The notes below the pieces were generated by a model. That model made no database searches. It was not told the origin of the DNA and saw only the letters and a list, made by a program, of their open reading frames with translations. Source: Legionella hackeliae (GTDB lineage: Bacteria > Pseudomonadota > Gammaproteobacteria > Legionellales > Legionellaceae). Taken from it: a stretch of 64,000 nucleotides of DNA. The position numbers were made by a program, and so were the translations under genes. Below are positions 51,449 to 61,100 of this stretch, one piece after another. The first letter of the stretch is position 1. Each line of letters opens with the position of its first letter. Location of the stretch: assembly GCF_000953655.1 (NCBI RefSeq), contig NZ_LN681226.1, forward strand, positions 62,001 through 126,000, read 5' to 3'.

Positions 51449-51942
51449 AAAAAAGGTTCTTTTTAATCGTACTATTCCTTCTCAGCACGCAGTCGTTTGC
51501 GAATGTAGCTTTGGATGAGTTAACCCAGCTCTTAGATAAAAAACAAGAGCAACAGGTATTGGCGCGCACCAAAAACAAAAGAATCAATGCGCTTTCGGAA
51601 CAACATTACTTTATTTTTATATACCGTTCTACATGCCCTCATTGTCATCAATTTGCGCCCATACTTCGTGATTTTGCATCCAGTTTTCATATCCCTGTAG
51701 AGGCGTACAGTTTGGATGGGGAGTCTTTAGATGGATTTGATTCAGCCAATTTAACGCCTGAGTTGTTTCAAACCTTATATGTGTCTGGCGAATACAAGCC
51801 TGTAGTGCCTGCCCTGTATCTTGTGAATCGTCCTACGAATCAAGCTTATGCCGTGTTGTTTGGTGAGGCAGAGCCTGCACAACTTGCAAACCGCGTGGAT
51901 GAACTCATGACGCATTTGGAGGAAAAATTTCATGATGAATAG
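51445..51942 (+). CDS. trbB: TrbB disulfide-isomerase-like protein
   Basis: A 165-residue exported thioredoxin-fold protein with an active-site CPHC (FIYRSTCPHCHQFAPIL). It should shuffle disulfides in Cys-rich partners such as TraN and TraU. This complements TraF, which lacks Cys. Signal peptide LIVLFLLSTQSFA. It follows traF with a four-base overlap, as in F-like operons. Confidence 0.85.
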   Translation: MKKRFFLIVLFLLSTQSFANVALDELTQLLDKKQEQQVLARTKNKRINALSEQHYFIFIYRSTCPHCHQFAPILRDFASSFHIPVEAYSLDGESLDGFDSANLTPELFQTLYVSGEYKPVVPALYLVNRPTNQAYAVLFGEAEPAQLANRVDELMTHLEEKFHDE

Positions 51943-51965
51943 ATTCACAACTTTGCGAGATGACT

Positions 51966-53336
51966 ATGTTTAAAAAAACCGTTGCAGCCTTATTGTTATT
52001 AGGGACCAGTCAGCTCTTTGCAAATGCAGAATCCGATTTATCCCATTTTTTTAATAATTTGGGGTTTGATGCCAATGTGACGGGATCGCATGCTTATCAA
52101 ACACAAGCGGCAGGTTATGCAGCCCTTGGTTCGGTGTATGCCCGTAATCAAGTACGTACCATCCGCCTTGCGCATGTGGATGTACCTGGAATGCGCTCTG
52201 GTTGTGGTGGCATTGATCTCTTCGCAGGCGGTTTTTCCTTCATCAAGTCGGATCAGATTGTGAAGTTTATGCACAATATTTTATCAGGAGGAGCAGGCTA
52301 CGCATTAAACCTGGCTTTAGAAACAGAATTGCCTGAAATTGCACATGCGATGCAGTTTATGCAGAAACTGGCGAATGAAATTAATGGCACCAATTTTAAT
52401 TCCTGTGAAATGGGTGAAAATTTAAGTGCTGCTGTGTGGCCGCGAAATAGGGCGGCACAACAGCGTCTTTGCGAAGATTTGGGTCGTCACAAAGGAACCT
52501 TTACGGATTGGGCCATGGCACGTCAGAAATGTTCCACAGGCGGTGAAGCGGATTCCATATTGGCTGAGGCTAAAAATAATCCTGAATACAAAGACAGGGT
52601 GCTAATCAATACCAATATTGTTTGGGATTCCTTACAAATTAATCAGTTTATTGCACAAGATTCCAAATTAGCAGAAGTATACATGTCCATTTCAGGAACC
52701 ATTGTCTTTAACGCGAAAGGGGCGTTAATGACTTACCCTTCGCTTGCAACCAATCAAGATTTTATTAAAGCCTTGTTGTATGGAGGAAAGTTACCCAGTT
52801 ATCACTGTACTGATACAGGGCCACAGTCGCATTGCTTATCTATTGATACCACAAGCACGCAAGAAATCAGTGCCAAAAAAGCCTTAGTGGCTCAAGTCCA
52901 GGAATTACTGCAGGGGATTTATGACAACATTAAAATGGGCAAAGAGTTATCTGATAAGCAAAAAGGGCTGATTGAGTTAACACAACCCGCAGTTTTTAAT
53001 CTTATTTCCGCCAATGCGCAACAAAACACCGGGATTCAAGGCAGTTATGAGCTGGCTCAAAGTGTGGCAACTGATTTATTGGCACAATACCTTTCCAATT
53101 CCCTCGATATTATTCGCGCTTCGCTCTCAGGGAGTGAACTAGGCGCTCACAATGAAGAGCGTTTATACAAAAATCTGCAACTAGCACAACAGTTTGTGGC
53201 GCGGTTTAGCACGGAGAGCCGTGAGCGGTTTAATGCGGCTTTACAGACGAATGAATTAATCCGCAACAACGTCAAACAAGCATTAAGTGCTTTAACACCC
53301 ACCTTAAGAACAGCCTATTATGGAGACGCGCAATGA
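51966..53336 (+). CDS. traH: TraH pilus-assembly protein
   Basis: A 456-residue exported protein, signal peptide (TVAALLLLGTSQLFANA). TraH hallmarks are YARNQVRTIRLAHVDVPGMRSGCGGIDLFAGGFSFI, then NGTNFNSCEMGENLSAAVWP. It supports pilus assembly and mating-pair stabilisation with TraG and TraN. ATG at 51960 is also in frame. traG overlaps the stop by four bases. Confidence 0.9.
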   Translation: MFKKTVAALLLLGTSQLFANAESDLSHFFNNLGFDANVTGSHAYQTQAAGYAALGSVYARNQVRTIRLAHVDVPGMRSGCGGIDLFAGGFSFIKSDQIVKFMHNILSGGAGYALNLALETELPEIAHAMQFMQKLANEINGTNFNSCEMGENLSAAVWPRNRAAQQRLCEDLGRHKGTFTDWAMARQKCSTGGEADSILAEAKNNPEYKDRVLINTNIVWDSLQINQFIAQDSKLAEVYMSISGTIVFNAKGALMTYPSLATNQDFIKALLYGGKLPSYHCTDTGPQSHCLSIDTTSTQEISAKKALVAQVQELLQGIYDNIKMGKELSDKQKGLIELTQPAVFNLISANAQQNTGIQGSYELAQSVATDLLAQYLSNSLDIIRASLSGSELGAHNEERLYKNLQLAQQFVARFSTESRERFNAALQTNELIRNNVKQALSALTPTLRTAYYGDAQ

Positions 53337-56092
53337 GTCTTTTAACCATTTATACGCCACAAAATGGAGAGTATCTAAAAACAGTACTGGATGCTATGGT
53401 GACGCTGCTTAGCACATCAACCTACCAATCGGCTCAAGACATCGTGAGTATTCTTGCTGTAGGAGTGGTCGGATTTCAATATGTCAGTGGTAAACGGATT
53501 CAAGCCATTAGTCGTTATGTTTTGTGTACGTTTGTTTTCTTGTTTTGTATTTTAGGCATCAAAACCCCAGTTGCCATTATTGACATGCAAACGGCAGATT
53601 CAGCAGGGCCTGCACTAACCGTAGATAATGTTCCTTTAGGCGTTGGGCTGCCTGCGGCACTGATTAGTGGCATTGGATATGGGATTACTCAAGTATTTAG
53701 TGACGTGTTTCATATGCCGAATGATTTAGATTACACCAGAACCGGCATGTTGTTTGGCTCACGTACCTTCTTAGCGTCCACCAGTTCTAACTTGTCTTTG
53801 TCACCTGAACTCTCTCGTGATTTGTCCACTTACATCAGGCAATGCATTTTTTCAGCCAAACTTTTGGGGAGTCAGCAAATTTCACCCAATGAAATGAAGC
53901 ACAGCTCGGATTTAATTCGCCTGTATTTTGAGCATCCCTCTCCTATTTATCGTGTCTTATTTCATGATGGCACTAATTTGAGCTGCATTGAGGCTGCAGC
54001 ACGTTTAAAACCAGAATTGAATACGGGAATAGAAAAACAACTTGTTCATTTATCGAATATTATGACCAAGGGTGATAAAGAGAAGTTTAGTGATGGTTTG
54101 GCGGCTGCTCATTCCTATTTTATGAACGTGTCCAAAGATGCGGCCAATGTGCTTACGCAAAATATTTTAATTAATGCCACCCGTGAATCAGCCCTTGATG
54201 CCTTTGCTTTTGCTGGCGCGGATGCGGAGCTGATGAATTATACCAACAGTTCCAGTCTGCAAAAAATGCACGTGGCTGAAGCGAACAGCTTTTGGCTTGC
54301 AGGTTATCGGCTTCCTTATTATATGACTGTCTTTTGGATGTTGACTCTGTGTATTTTTCCTTTAGTGATGTTGTTAGCGCTGGTGCCTGGCATGCATGGG
54401 GTATACATGATCTACATGCAAACCCAAGTGTTTTTATGGTCTTGGCCTCCGATGTTTATCATTATTCATTTTTTTGTGTCGTTAGCGTCCTCTACCACAC
54501 TGACTTTATTTGGTTCTAAAAATGGCGGGGTTACTTTTTCAACAATTGATTCCATCGCCAGTATTCAAAGTAGCTTTGCGTATACGGCAGGGGGCTTGGC
54601 CATTAGTGTTCCAGTGATTGCCCTTTTTATTGCCAAAGGCTTACCTAATTTATTAAGTGCTGCGTCTCAACATCTAGGAGGAATGGCGCAATCTTTATCC
54701 ACAGGAGAGGCTCAATCGGCCACGCAAGGAAATATTTCCATGGCGTCTTACAGTGGTTGGAACATGAACTACAACAACACGCATGCGAATAAATGGGATA
54801 CTAATTATCAGCATATGGAAGGACGAGCTACTGTTCAAGCGGATAATGGTGCGTTGCTCTCGCAAGGATTGGATGGGTCACGCGTGATTAACGCACAGTC
54901 TGCAATGAGTCAGATGGCAACGCGATTACACGCATCCGATCGTATCAGCGCTTCATTGCAAGACAGTGCCAGCCAATCCTTCCAGAATGCACAATCGCAC
55001 CGAACCAGTGCGGATTCTCATTATCAACAAGCCTTGAGTGGGCTCTCTCAATTTAATGAAAGCGATGCAAGTGAGGTACGCGAAGGAACGGGTATTAATA
55101 GAACGCTCAGTAATGCGCTGAATCAGGATATTCGTCAAATGCAAGATGCGGTTAACCAATACAATCAGCATCATGACAAATCAGGACAAGTGTCGTGGGA
55201 TGCGGCGGTTTCGGCGAGGGTTGATACACGCAAAGGAATATTTGGAGGTTTTGTACACGCAGCGACAGGGGTTTCCGTAGAGGGTAGTGTGAGTGGAAAA
55301 ACAGGACAATCTTGGTCTAACTCGGTTCAGGCCTTCTTTAACTCCAGTGAAGGGCAGTCTTTCTCTAGCGCATTAAGCCACATGGAGTCTACAGCCAAGA
55401 CGCATCACTTGGATGCCAACGATTCGTTTAACTTGTCGAAATCGGAACAAATCGCAGCCAACCTATCTCAAGGACATGCTTTATCTGATATGGCCTTAGC
55501 AGAATACAGTAAGGGCGAACATTATCAGCACATGGCTAACCGTGTGAAAGAGCACTCAGACGGTATGGATAGAGTATTGGATCAAGCGTTTCACGATTGG
55601 GTGGTGCAGCATCATGGGGTGCAGGCAGAAAAGGCACTGATGGGGACCGATGCTTCGAGCTTGAGTGCACAACAACAATTGGCCGATCAGTTTATGAGTT
55701 CTTCCCAAGGACAATCGGCAGTAAAAGAGCAAGTAAGCCGCATGATCCACTCATCATCCGATAAGGCTAAGAGCCAATTTGAGGCGCAACGTGCTTCGAT
55801 GACAGCACATCAAAAAGCACTAATCAACCAAGCCCATCAGGATGGTTCTGGAGACGTTTTAAATAAATCGCAAGAGCGACATTTAAGCCAGGTGCAAGAC
55901 AACACCATCCAGCAAGCTCACGATCTGCGTATGGAGAATCGAGAAGATTTATCGAAAGCCTATCAACACCAAGAGGGCAGTACACAAAAGGAGATTAAAG
56001 CATCTGAAGCGGATTTAGCGAATCGGCAAGCAAAACAAAAACACGATTATGTGGACAATGAGCGTTGGTACAAGGAAGGGCGTTATGAATAA
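53333..56092 (+). CDS. traG: TraG mating-pair stabilisation / entry-exclusion target protein
   Basis: A 919-residue inner-membrane protein. The first about 470 residues hold several membrane segments (SRYVLCTFVFLFCILGI, MTVFWMLTLCIFPLVMLLALV, VFLWSWPPMFIIIHFFVSL). The last 450 residues are a polar, Gln/Ser/Ala-rich periplasmic or cytoplasmic domain. F TraG is 938 residues. No traS-like gene follows, so entry exclusion rests on TraT or another gene. Confidence 0.88.
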   Translation: MSLLTIYTPQNGEYLKTVLDAMVTLLSTSTYQSAQDIVSILAVGVVGFQYVSGKRIQAISRYVLCTFVFLFCILGIKTPVAIIDMQTADSAGPALTVDNVPLGVGLPAALISGIGYGITQVFSDVFHMPNDLDYTRTGMLFGSRTFLASTSSNLSLSPELSRDLSTYIRQCIFSAKLLGSQQISPNEMKHSSDLIRLYFEHPSPIYRVLFHDGTNLSCIEAAARLKPELNTGIEKQLVHLSNIMTKGDKEKFSDGLAAAHSYFMNVSKDAANVLTQNILINATRESALDAFAFAGADAELMNYTNSSSLQKMHVAEANSFWLAGYRLPYYMTVFWMLTLCIFPLVMLLALVPGMHGVYMIYMQTQVFLWSWPPMFIIIHFFVSLASSTTLTLFGSKNGGVTFSTIDSIASIQSSFAYTAGGLAISVPVIALFIAKGLPNLLSAASQHLGGMAQSLSTGEAQSATQGNISMASYSGWNMNYNNTHANKWDTNYQHMEGRATVQADNGALLSQGLDGSRVINAQSAMSQMATRLHASDRISASLQDSASQSFQNAQSHRTSADSHYQQALSGLSQFNESDASEVREGTGINRTLSNALNQDIRQMQDAVNQYNQHHDKSGQVSWDAAVSARVDTRKGIFGGFVHAATGVSVEGSVSGKTGQSWSNSVQAFFNSSEGQSFSSALSHMESTAKTHHLDANDSFNLSKSEQIAANLSQGHALSDMALAEYSKGEHYQHMANRVKEHSDGMDRVLDQAFHDWVVQHHGVQAEKALMGTDASSLSAQQQLADQFMSSSQGQSAVKEQVSRMIHSSSDKAKSQFEAQRASMTAHQKALINQAHQDGSGDVLNKSQERHLSQVQDNTIQQAHDLRMENREDLSKAYQHQEGSTQKEIKASEADLANRQAKQKHDYVDNERWYKEGRYE

Positions 56093-56174
56093 GCAAACAT
56101 TCGCGCTTACGCGTCCGCCTAGTGCATTGGTTTCTTCAAGAAGAGCGGTCAAATCGATGGATTTAAAATCATGA
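56085..56174 (+). CDS. possible 29-codon peptide coupled to traG and traD
   Basis: ATG at 56085 overlaps the end of traG (ATGAATAA) and its stop overlaps the traD start (ATGA). The peptide MNKQTFALTRPPSALVSSRR is basic. Its only support is the precise coupling at both ends, which would let ribosomes pass from traG to traD. It could be a translational bridge rather than a functional protein. Confidence 0.35.
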   Translation: MNKQTFALTRPPSALVSSRRAVKSMDLKS

Positions 56175-58174
56175 AACAAAGTTCTTTGCAAAATATGTGG
56201 CAATTTATGAGTGGCGGTCAGATTTTTGACTATAAAACCAAAATGATGATTCAGGTAAGTCAACGTATTTTTCACTGGGCTGTCTTAGGTTTTGTCGTAC
56301 TTTTTTCGCTGATTATGGCATTTTATGCCTCCTCTGAATTAAAGCTGGTGGTGCTTAACCACATTTCAAGGTTCCTGGTTAAATTCCATTACGGGGAGTA
56401 TGTATTATGGACCAATCTGAATGGGAGTAAAATTACAGCGCTTTTTTATCAAAAAAGTCCCCTTATTCAAGCATCCGTGCAGCAGGCTTTGGATGCTCTT
56501 TGGAGAAAAGCGCAAGTTTCTTTATTTTTTGGTGGAGCGGTGTATTTGTTGATTACGCTGTTGTTTTCCCGTTTCTTTATTAAGTTAGGTGAAAAATACA
56601 CCAAAGATCAATTTGTTTCCGGTACGCGCTTAGCGTCTTCGCCTAAAGAAACCATCAAATCGGTCAACGAATCACAACGTGGCGCTTCAGAAATTAAACT
56701 TTTGAATCGCCTTCCTATGCCTAAGTATTCTGAAAAACAAGGGATGTTGTTTCATGGCACAACAGGTGCAGGAAAAACGCAAGCCATGATGATGCTGTTG
56801 GAGCAAATTAGGGCGCTGGGCGAGCCGGCAATCATTTATGATAAAGAATGTACCATCAAACCTTATTTCTTTGATGAGCGCATTGATGTGGAGCTCAATC
56901 CCATTTCAGAATTATGTGCCAATTGGAAAATGTGGCGAGAATGTGCCAATCCGTTGGAGTTTGGCTCCTTTGCCACTTATTTAATTCCTAAATCAGTTCA
57001 AGGCAGCGATCCATTTTGGGTTGACTCAGCAAGAACAATTTTCACCTCGATGGCGTGGAAAATCAGGGATTATGCAGAAAAAGATCCAGTGTTTCTTCTG
57101 CAGTTATTACTCACCACCTCATTGGAGGAAATCAGGAACATTCTCAAAGGTACGGAATCTGAAAATCTGGTGAGTAAGGAAATTGAAAAAACGGCCATTT
57201 CCATTAAATCCGTGTTGGCAACCTATACCAAGGCGCTGCGCTTTCTTGAAGGGCTTGATAAATCGGGTAAAGAAGACTTTTCGATTAAAGAATGGATTGA
57301 AAATACAACCAATCCTAAAAAATACAATAAAGGGTGGTTATTTATTACCTCACGCTCCAAATACCATAAAGAGATAAAGCCTTTAATTTCTCTGTGGTTA
57401 GGACTCGCTATGCAAGGGGTGCAATCCTTGGTGGCTAATAATAAGGGGCGTATATGGCTTGTCATGGATGAATTAGCAAGCCTGCATCGTTTAGAAACCA
57501 TTTCAGACACTCTAGCTGATATCCGTAAATTTGGAGGGTGTGTTGCCATTGGCATTCAATCCATTGCGCAATTAGATTTTATCTATGGAACTCATGAGGC
57601 CGGAGCCATTGCGGATCTACTCAATACATCCATTTATTTTAGGAGCCCAAAATCGAAAGTGGCTAAGTGGGTTTCCGAGGATTTAGGCTCACAAGTGATT
57701 AATGAGATGAAAGAAAGTCAGTCTTATGGTCCTGATTCGGTTCGTGATGGTAATACGGTGGGCTCGCAACGTACTAAAAGAAATACGGTTGAAGAGGGCG
57801 ATATTATGACTCTTGATGATATGGAGTGTTATGTCCGTTTGGTAGGAAATCATCCCATCACTCGTTTGAAAAACAAATACATTGAGCGTAAAGAAATTTG
57901 CGTACCACTTGTTGAGCGATCCATCAATTTTGATGCGTTGGAAAAAGTAAATCACCGCGCGTTAATGGTTCAAAATAATCCTCAAAGAAATGACGACGTT
58001 AAAAAAATCCATCAATTTGAAACATTGGCGCATGAGGTATCGGATAAGGATTTAGTACCTCCACAATCACCTTATGCGGAACCGGAACCCAAAGATCACG
58101 TTACAGCCAACAAAAACGACACTGATGCTATTGAGTTGCGTGAGGCCTCCATTGTTATAAAAGAAATTTTTTAA
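56171..58174 (+). CDS. traD: TraD type IV coupling protein
   Basis: A 667-residue VirD4-type ATPase: two N-terminal membrane segments (WAVLGFVVLFSLIMAFYAS, VSLFFGGAVYLLITLLFSRFF), Walker A FHGTTGAGKTQAMM at about residue 195, and IWLVMDELASLHRLE as Walker B. It delivers the relaxase-DNA complex to the channel. The charged C-terminal tail probably recognises the relaxosome. TraI begins 19 bases later. Confidence 0.9.
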   Translation: MKQSSLQNMWQFMSGGQIFDYKTKMMIQVSQRIFHWAVLGFVVLFSLIMAFYASSELKLVVLNHISRFLVKFHYGEYVLWTNLNGSKITALFYQKSPLIQASVQQALDALWRKAQVSLFFGGAVYLLITLLFSRFFIKLGEKYTKDQFVSGTRLASSPKETIKSVNESQRGASEIKLLNRLPMPKYSEKQGMLFHGTTGAGKTQAMMMLLEQIRALGEPAIIYDKECTIKPYFFDERIDVELNPISELCANWKMWRECANPLEFGSFATYLIPKSVQGSDPFWVDSARTIFTSMAWKIRDYAEKDPVFLLQLLLTTSLEEIRNILKGTESENLVSKEIEKTAISIKSVLATYTKALRFLEGLDKSGKEDFSIKEWIENTTNPKKYNKGWLFITSRSKYHKEIKPLISLWLGLAMQGVQSLVANNKGRIWLVMDELASLHRLETISDTLADIRKFGGCVAIGIQSIAQLDFIYGTHEAGAIADLLNTSIYFRSPKSKVAKWVSEDLGSQVINEMKESQSYGPDSVRDGNTVGSQRTKRNTVEEGDIMTLDDMECYVRLVGNHPITRLKNKYIERKEICVPLVERSINFDALEKVNHRALMVQNNPQRNDDVKKIHQFETLAHEVSDKDLVPPQSPYAEPEPKDHVTANKNDTDAIELREASIVIKEIF

Positions 58175-58192
58175 GTCATCCAGGGAGGTATT

Positions 58193-61100
58193 ATGTTGAC
58201 CTTAAATAAAATAAGTGCGGCTAAAGACGCGCTGCATTATTACACCAATCAAGATAATTATTATTTAAGCGATCGAGATTCGCTTAACAGTCTGTCCCGA
58301 TGGATCGGGCGCGGTGCGCAAAAGTTACAATTGTCCGGTGAAATTGAGCCTTCGCAATTTTTGCAATTATTGGATGGACAATTACCCAGCGGGCAACTGC
58401 TGGGTATTATCGATAAGGGAGTACGTCAACATCGTCCTGGAACCGATGTGACTTTATCAGCGCCTAAGTCCGTATCCATTTTAGCCCTGGTGGGTCAGGA
58501 TGAGCGCTTGCTTCAAGCCCATCAAGAAGCCGTGAACATTACCTTTGGTCGGATTGAGCAGCTGGCAGCAGAAGCACGCATTACATTTAATGGCGAAACC
58601 ACCTTTGAAAAAACCCGTAATTTAGTAGCAGCCATGTTTGTCCATACAACCTCTCGTGAATTAGATCCTGATTTGCACACGCATGTACCCATACTCAACA
58701 TGACCGAACGTTCGGATGGATTATGGCGTTCTTTATCGTCAAGAGCAAAAAATGATAAAGAGCATCTGGATCATGGTTTTCGTGAATTAATTTATTCTAA
58801 TCAGCATTATTTGGGATTGGTGTACATGTCCTCTTTAGCTAAAAAAGTTAAGGAGCTGGGCTACGATATTCGCATTAAAGACAGGTACGGTAATTTTGAG
58901 ATTGTAGGTATTAGTGATGAGGCTATTACTGCTACATCCAAAAGGCGCGTGCAGATTCTTGATGATATGAAGGAACGCGGTACAAGCAGTGCGAAGGCTG
59001 CCGAGAAATCTAATTTATCGACGCGCAACCCAAAAACTGAAATAGACAGTCAAGCGCTGCATCAACAGTGGGTAGACGAAATTAAGGATCTTGGTATTGA
59101 TTTAGGCACGATTATTCAGGATTCCAAATTAAATAGCGGACGAGGAGCGGTTAAAAGCACTCACACCACACCTTTAAGCACTGATGCGCAAAAAGCAGTG
59201 GGCGATGCACTGGCTCATTTGTCCGAATATTCTACTCAAATTCAGCATGGGGCTTTGGTGCGCCAGGCTATGATTTTTTCAGCAGGTCTTGTGGGGCATG
59301 AGGACATTGAGCGGGAAATTGAATCGCTTTTGGCGGCAAGGGCACTCCAGGGAAAACCCTTGGAATATTATACAACGGCGCATCTTCTTGCACGCGAGAA
59401 GGACTTTATTGCAAAAACTACCAACGAGTTAAAAGTAAGCTTTTCGATTTCAGTACCAAATCACGGGCTCACATCTACGGTATTTAAAAATAACGAGCGC
59501 ATTCAAATCATTGATATAGAGGGTTTTCGGTGCGAGAAAGAGCTGATTCAAGACATGGTGCATCTTGCAGAAGCACATCAACTCAATTCTTATGTACTTC
59601 ATCCTGGTAGCCTAAAAACGCAGCAACTTCGAGCAGACATCAAACATTTGGATACAGGATTTATTTCCAGGATTAAAAATTTGTTTAAAGACGATATTGT
59701 GCATACGGTGTCTGGATTTCAATATCATTATGGGAAACACATCAAATCATCACCGTTTTTGAGAAAAAAGCAAGATTTAGTGATTGTTCATGATGCACAA
59801 AAACTTTCTTTTGATGATTTATCCGCGTTAAGCGACATTACTCAAGCACACAGAAGCAAACTCATTTTATTGAATAACTCGGCAGGAACATTGGGTTTTA
59901 GTGCAGGAAATCCGATTAAGCTATTAAAAGAGCAGGGCATTCATTCGTATAAATCGTTAACAGCCCCTATCAAAGGAGCGCTTAAGCTCTCGATTGGGAA
60001 ACAAGCAAATGAATCCATGAGTTCTGCTTGGCTTCAATTAACGCCAGAACAACAGCAAAAAAGTGCACTGGTTGCCTTGAATAACAAACAAAAGGAGACT
60101 TTGACGAGCCAGATACGAGAAGGTCTGGTGCAGAAGGGGCAATTATCCAGGCAAATGAAAAAGGTAGCTGTTTTGACGACAGTTTCCTTGACTCAAACGG
60201 AAAAAGGATATGCTCATTCTTATAAAGTAGGCGATAAAATCACGTTTTATAACGAAGGACGAATACCGAAGCACTATAAGGTATGTGAAGTCGGTGTCAA
60301 TGGGCTGCATTTAGAAAATGCCCAGGGCAAGACAAGTTTGTTTGCTTATGATGCCAAAGAAGACTTTCATGTATCACGAGAAAAAATACTGGAAGTCGCT
60401 GTTGGTGAACGGTTAATCAATGAACAGTCCTTATATCATCAACGAGTCAAATATGCGCCTAAGAGTTCGTTTGTTGTGTCAAAAATTACTGAAGAAGGCA
60501 TCTATGTACGCCATGAGTCCAACACCTTATTTTTGACTAATAAAGCGTTGTCTGAATACCATTTTGATTATGATTATTGTAAAAAACCGCATGAGATAAA
60601 ACCAGACACCACACAAGTGTTTATGGCGGCAAGACCGTACCAGCTCAATCGTAATCTCATCGGAGAAATTGGTGAAAACGCGCAGCAGGTGCTTTTATTT
60701 ACGGATGATGAACAAAAAGCACAGCGCTTTTTAGAGAGTGTGCAATTGAAATGGACTGCCTATGATGTGCAACAAAAAAAGCCCGATTTAGTTTATCGTG
60801 ACATGGCCTATGCCAATAAGGCACTGGAACGAGAAATCAACTCGTTAATTCATCATCTGAGTCTGAAATCAGAAGATAAAGAGGGCATTGCAGCCACAGC
60901 ACTTACGTATGCGCTTGCTAAATGCACGGAACGCAATGCGGCTTTTAAACACAGTGATTTAATGACCCATGCTTTAATGCATGCATTAGGAGAGGCAGAT
61001 TTTGAAGACATTGCCCCTTTACTGAAAGGACGAATGGCCGATTCTTTGGTGTATTTGGATACTTATTGGACGACCAAAGAGGCATTACACCTTGAAGAGG

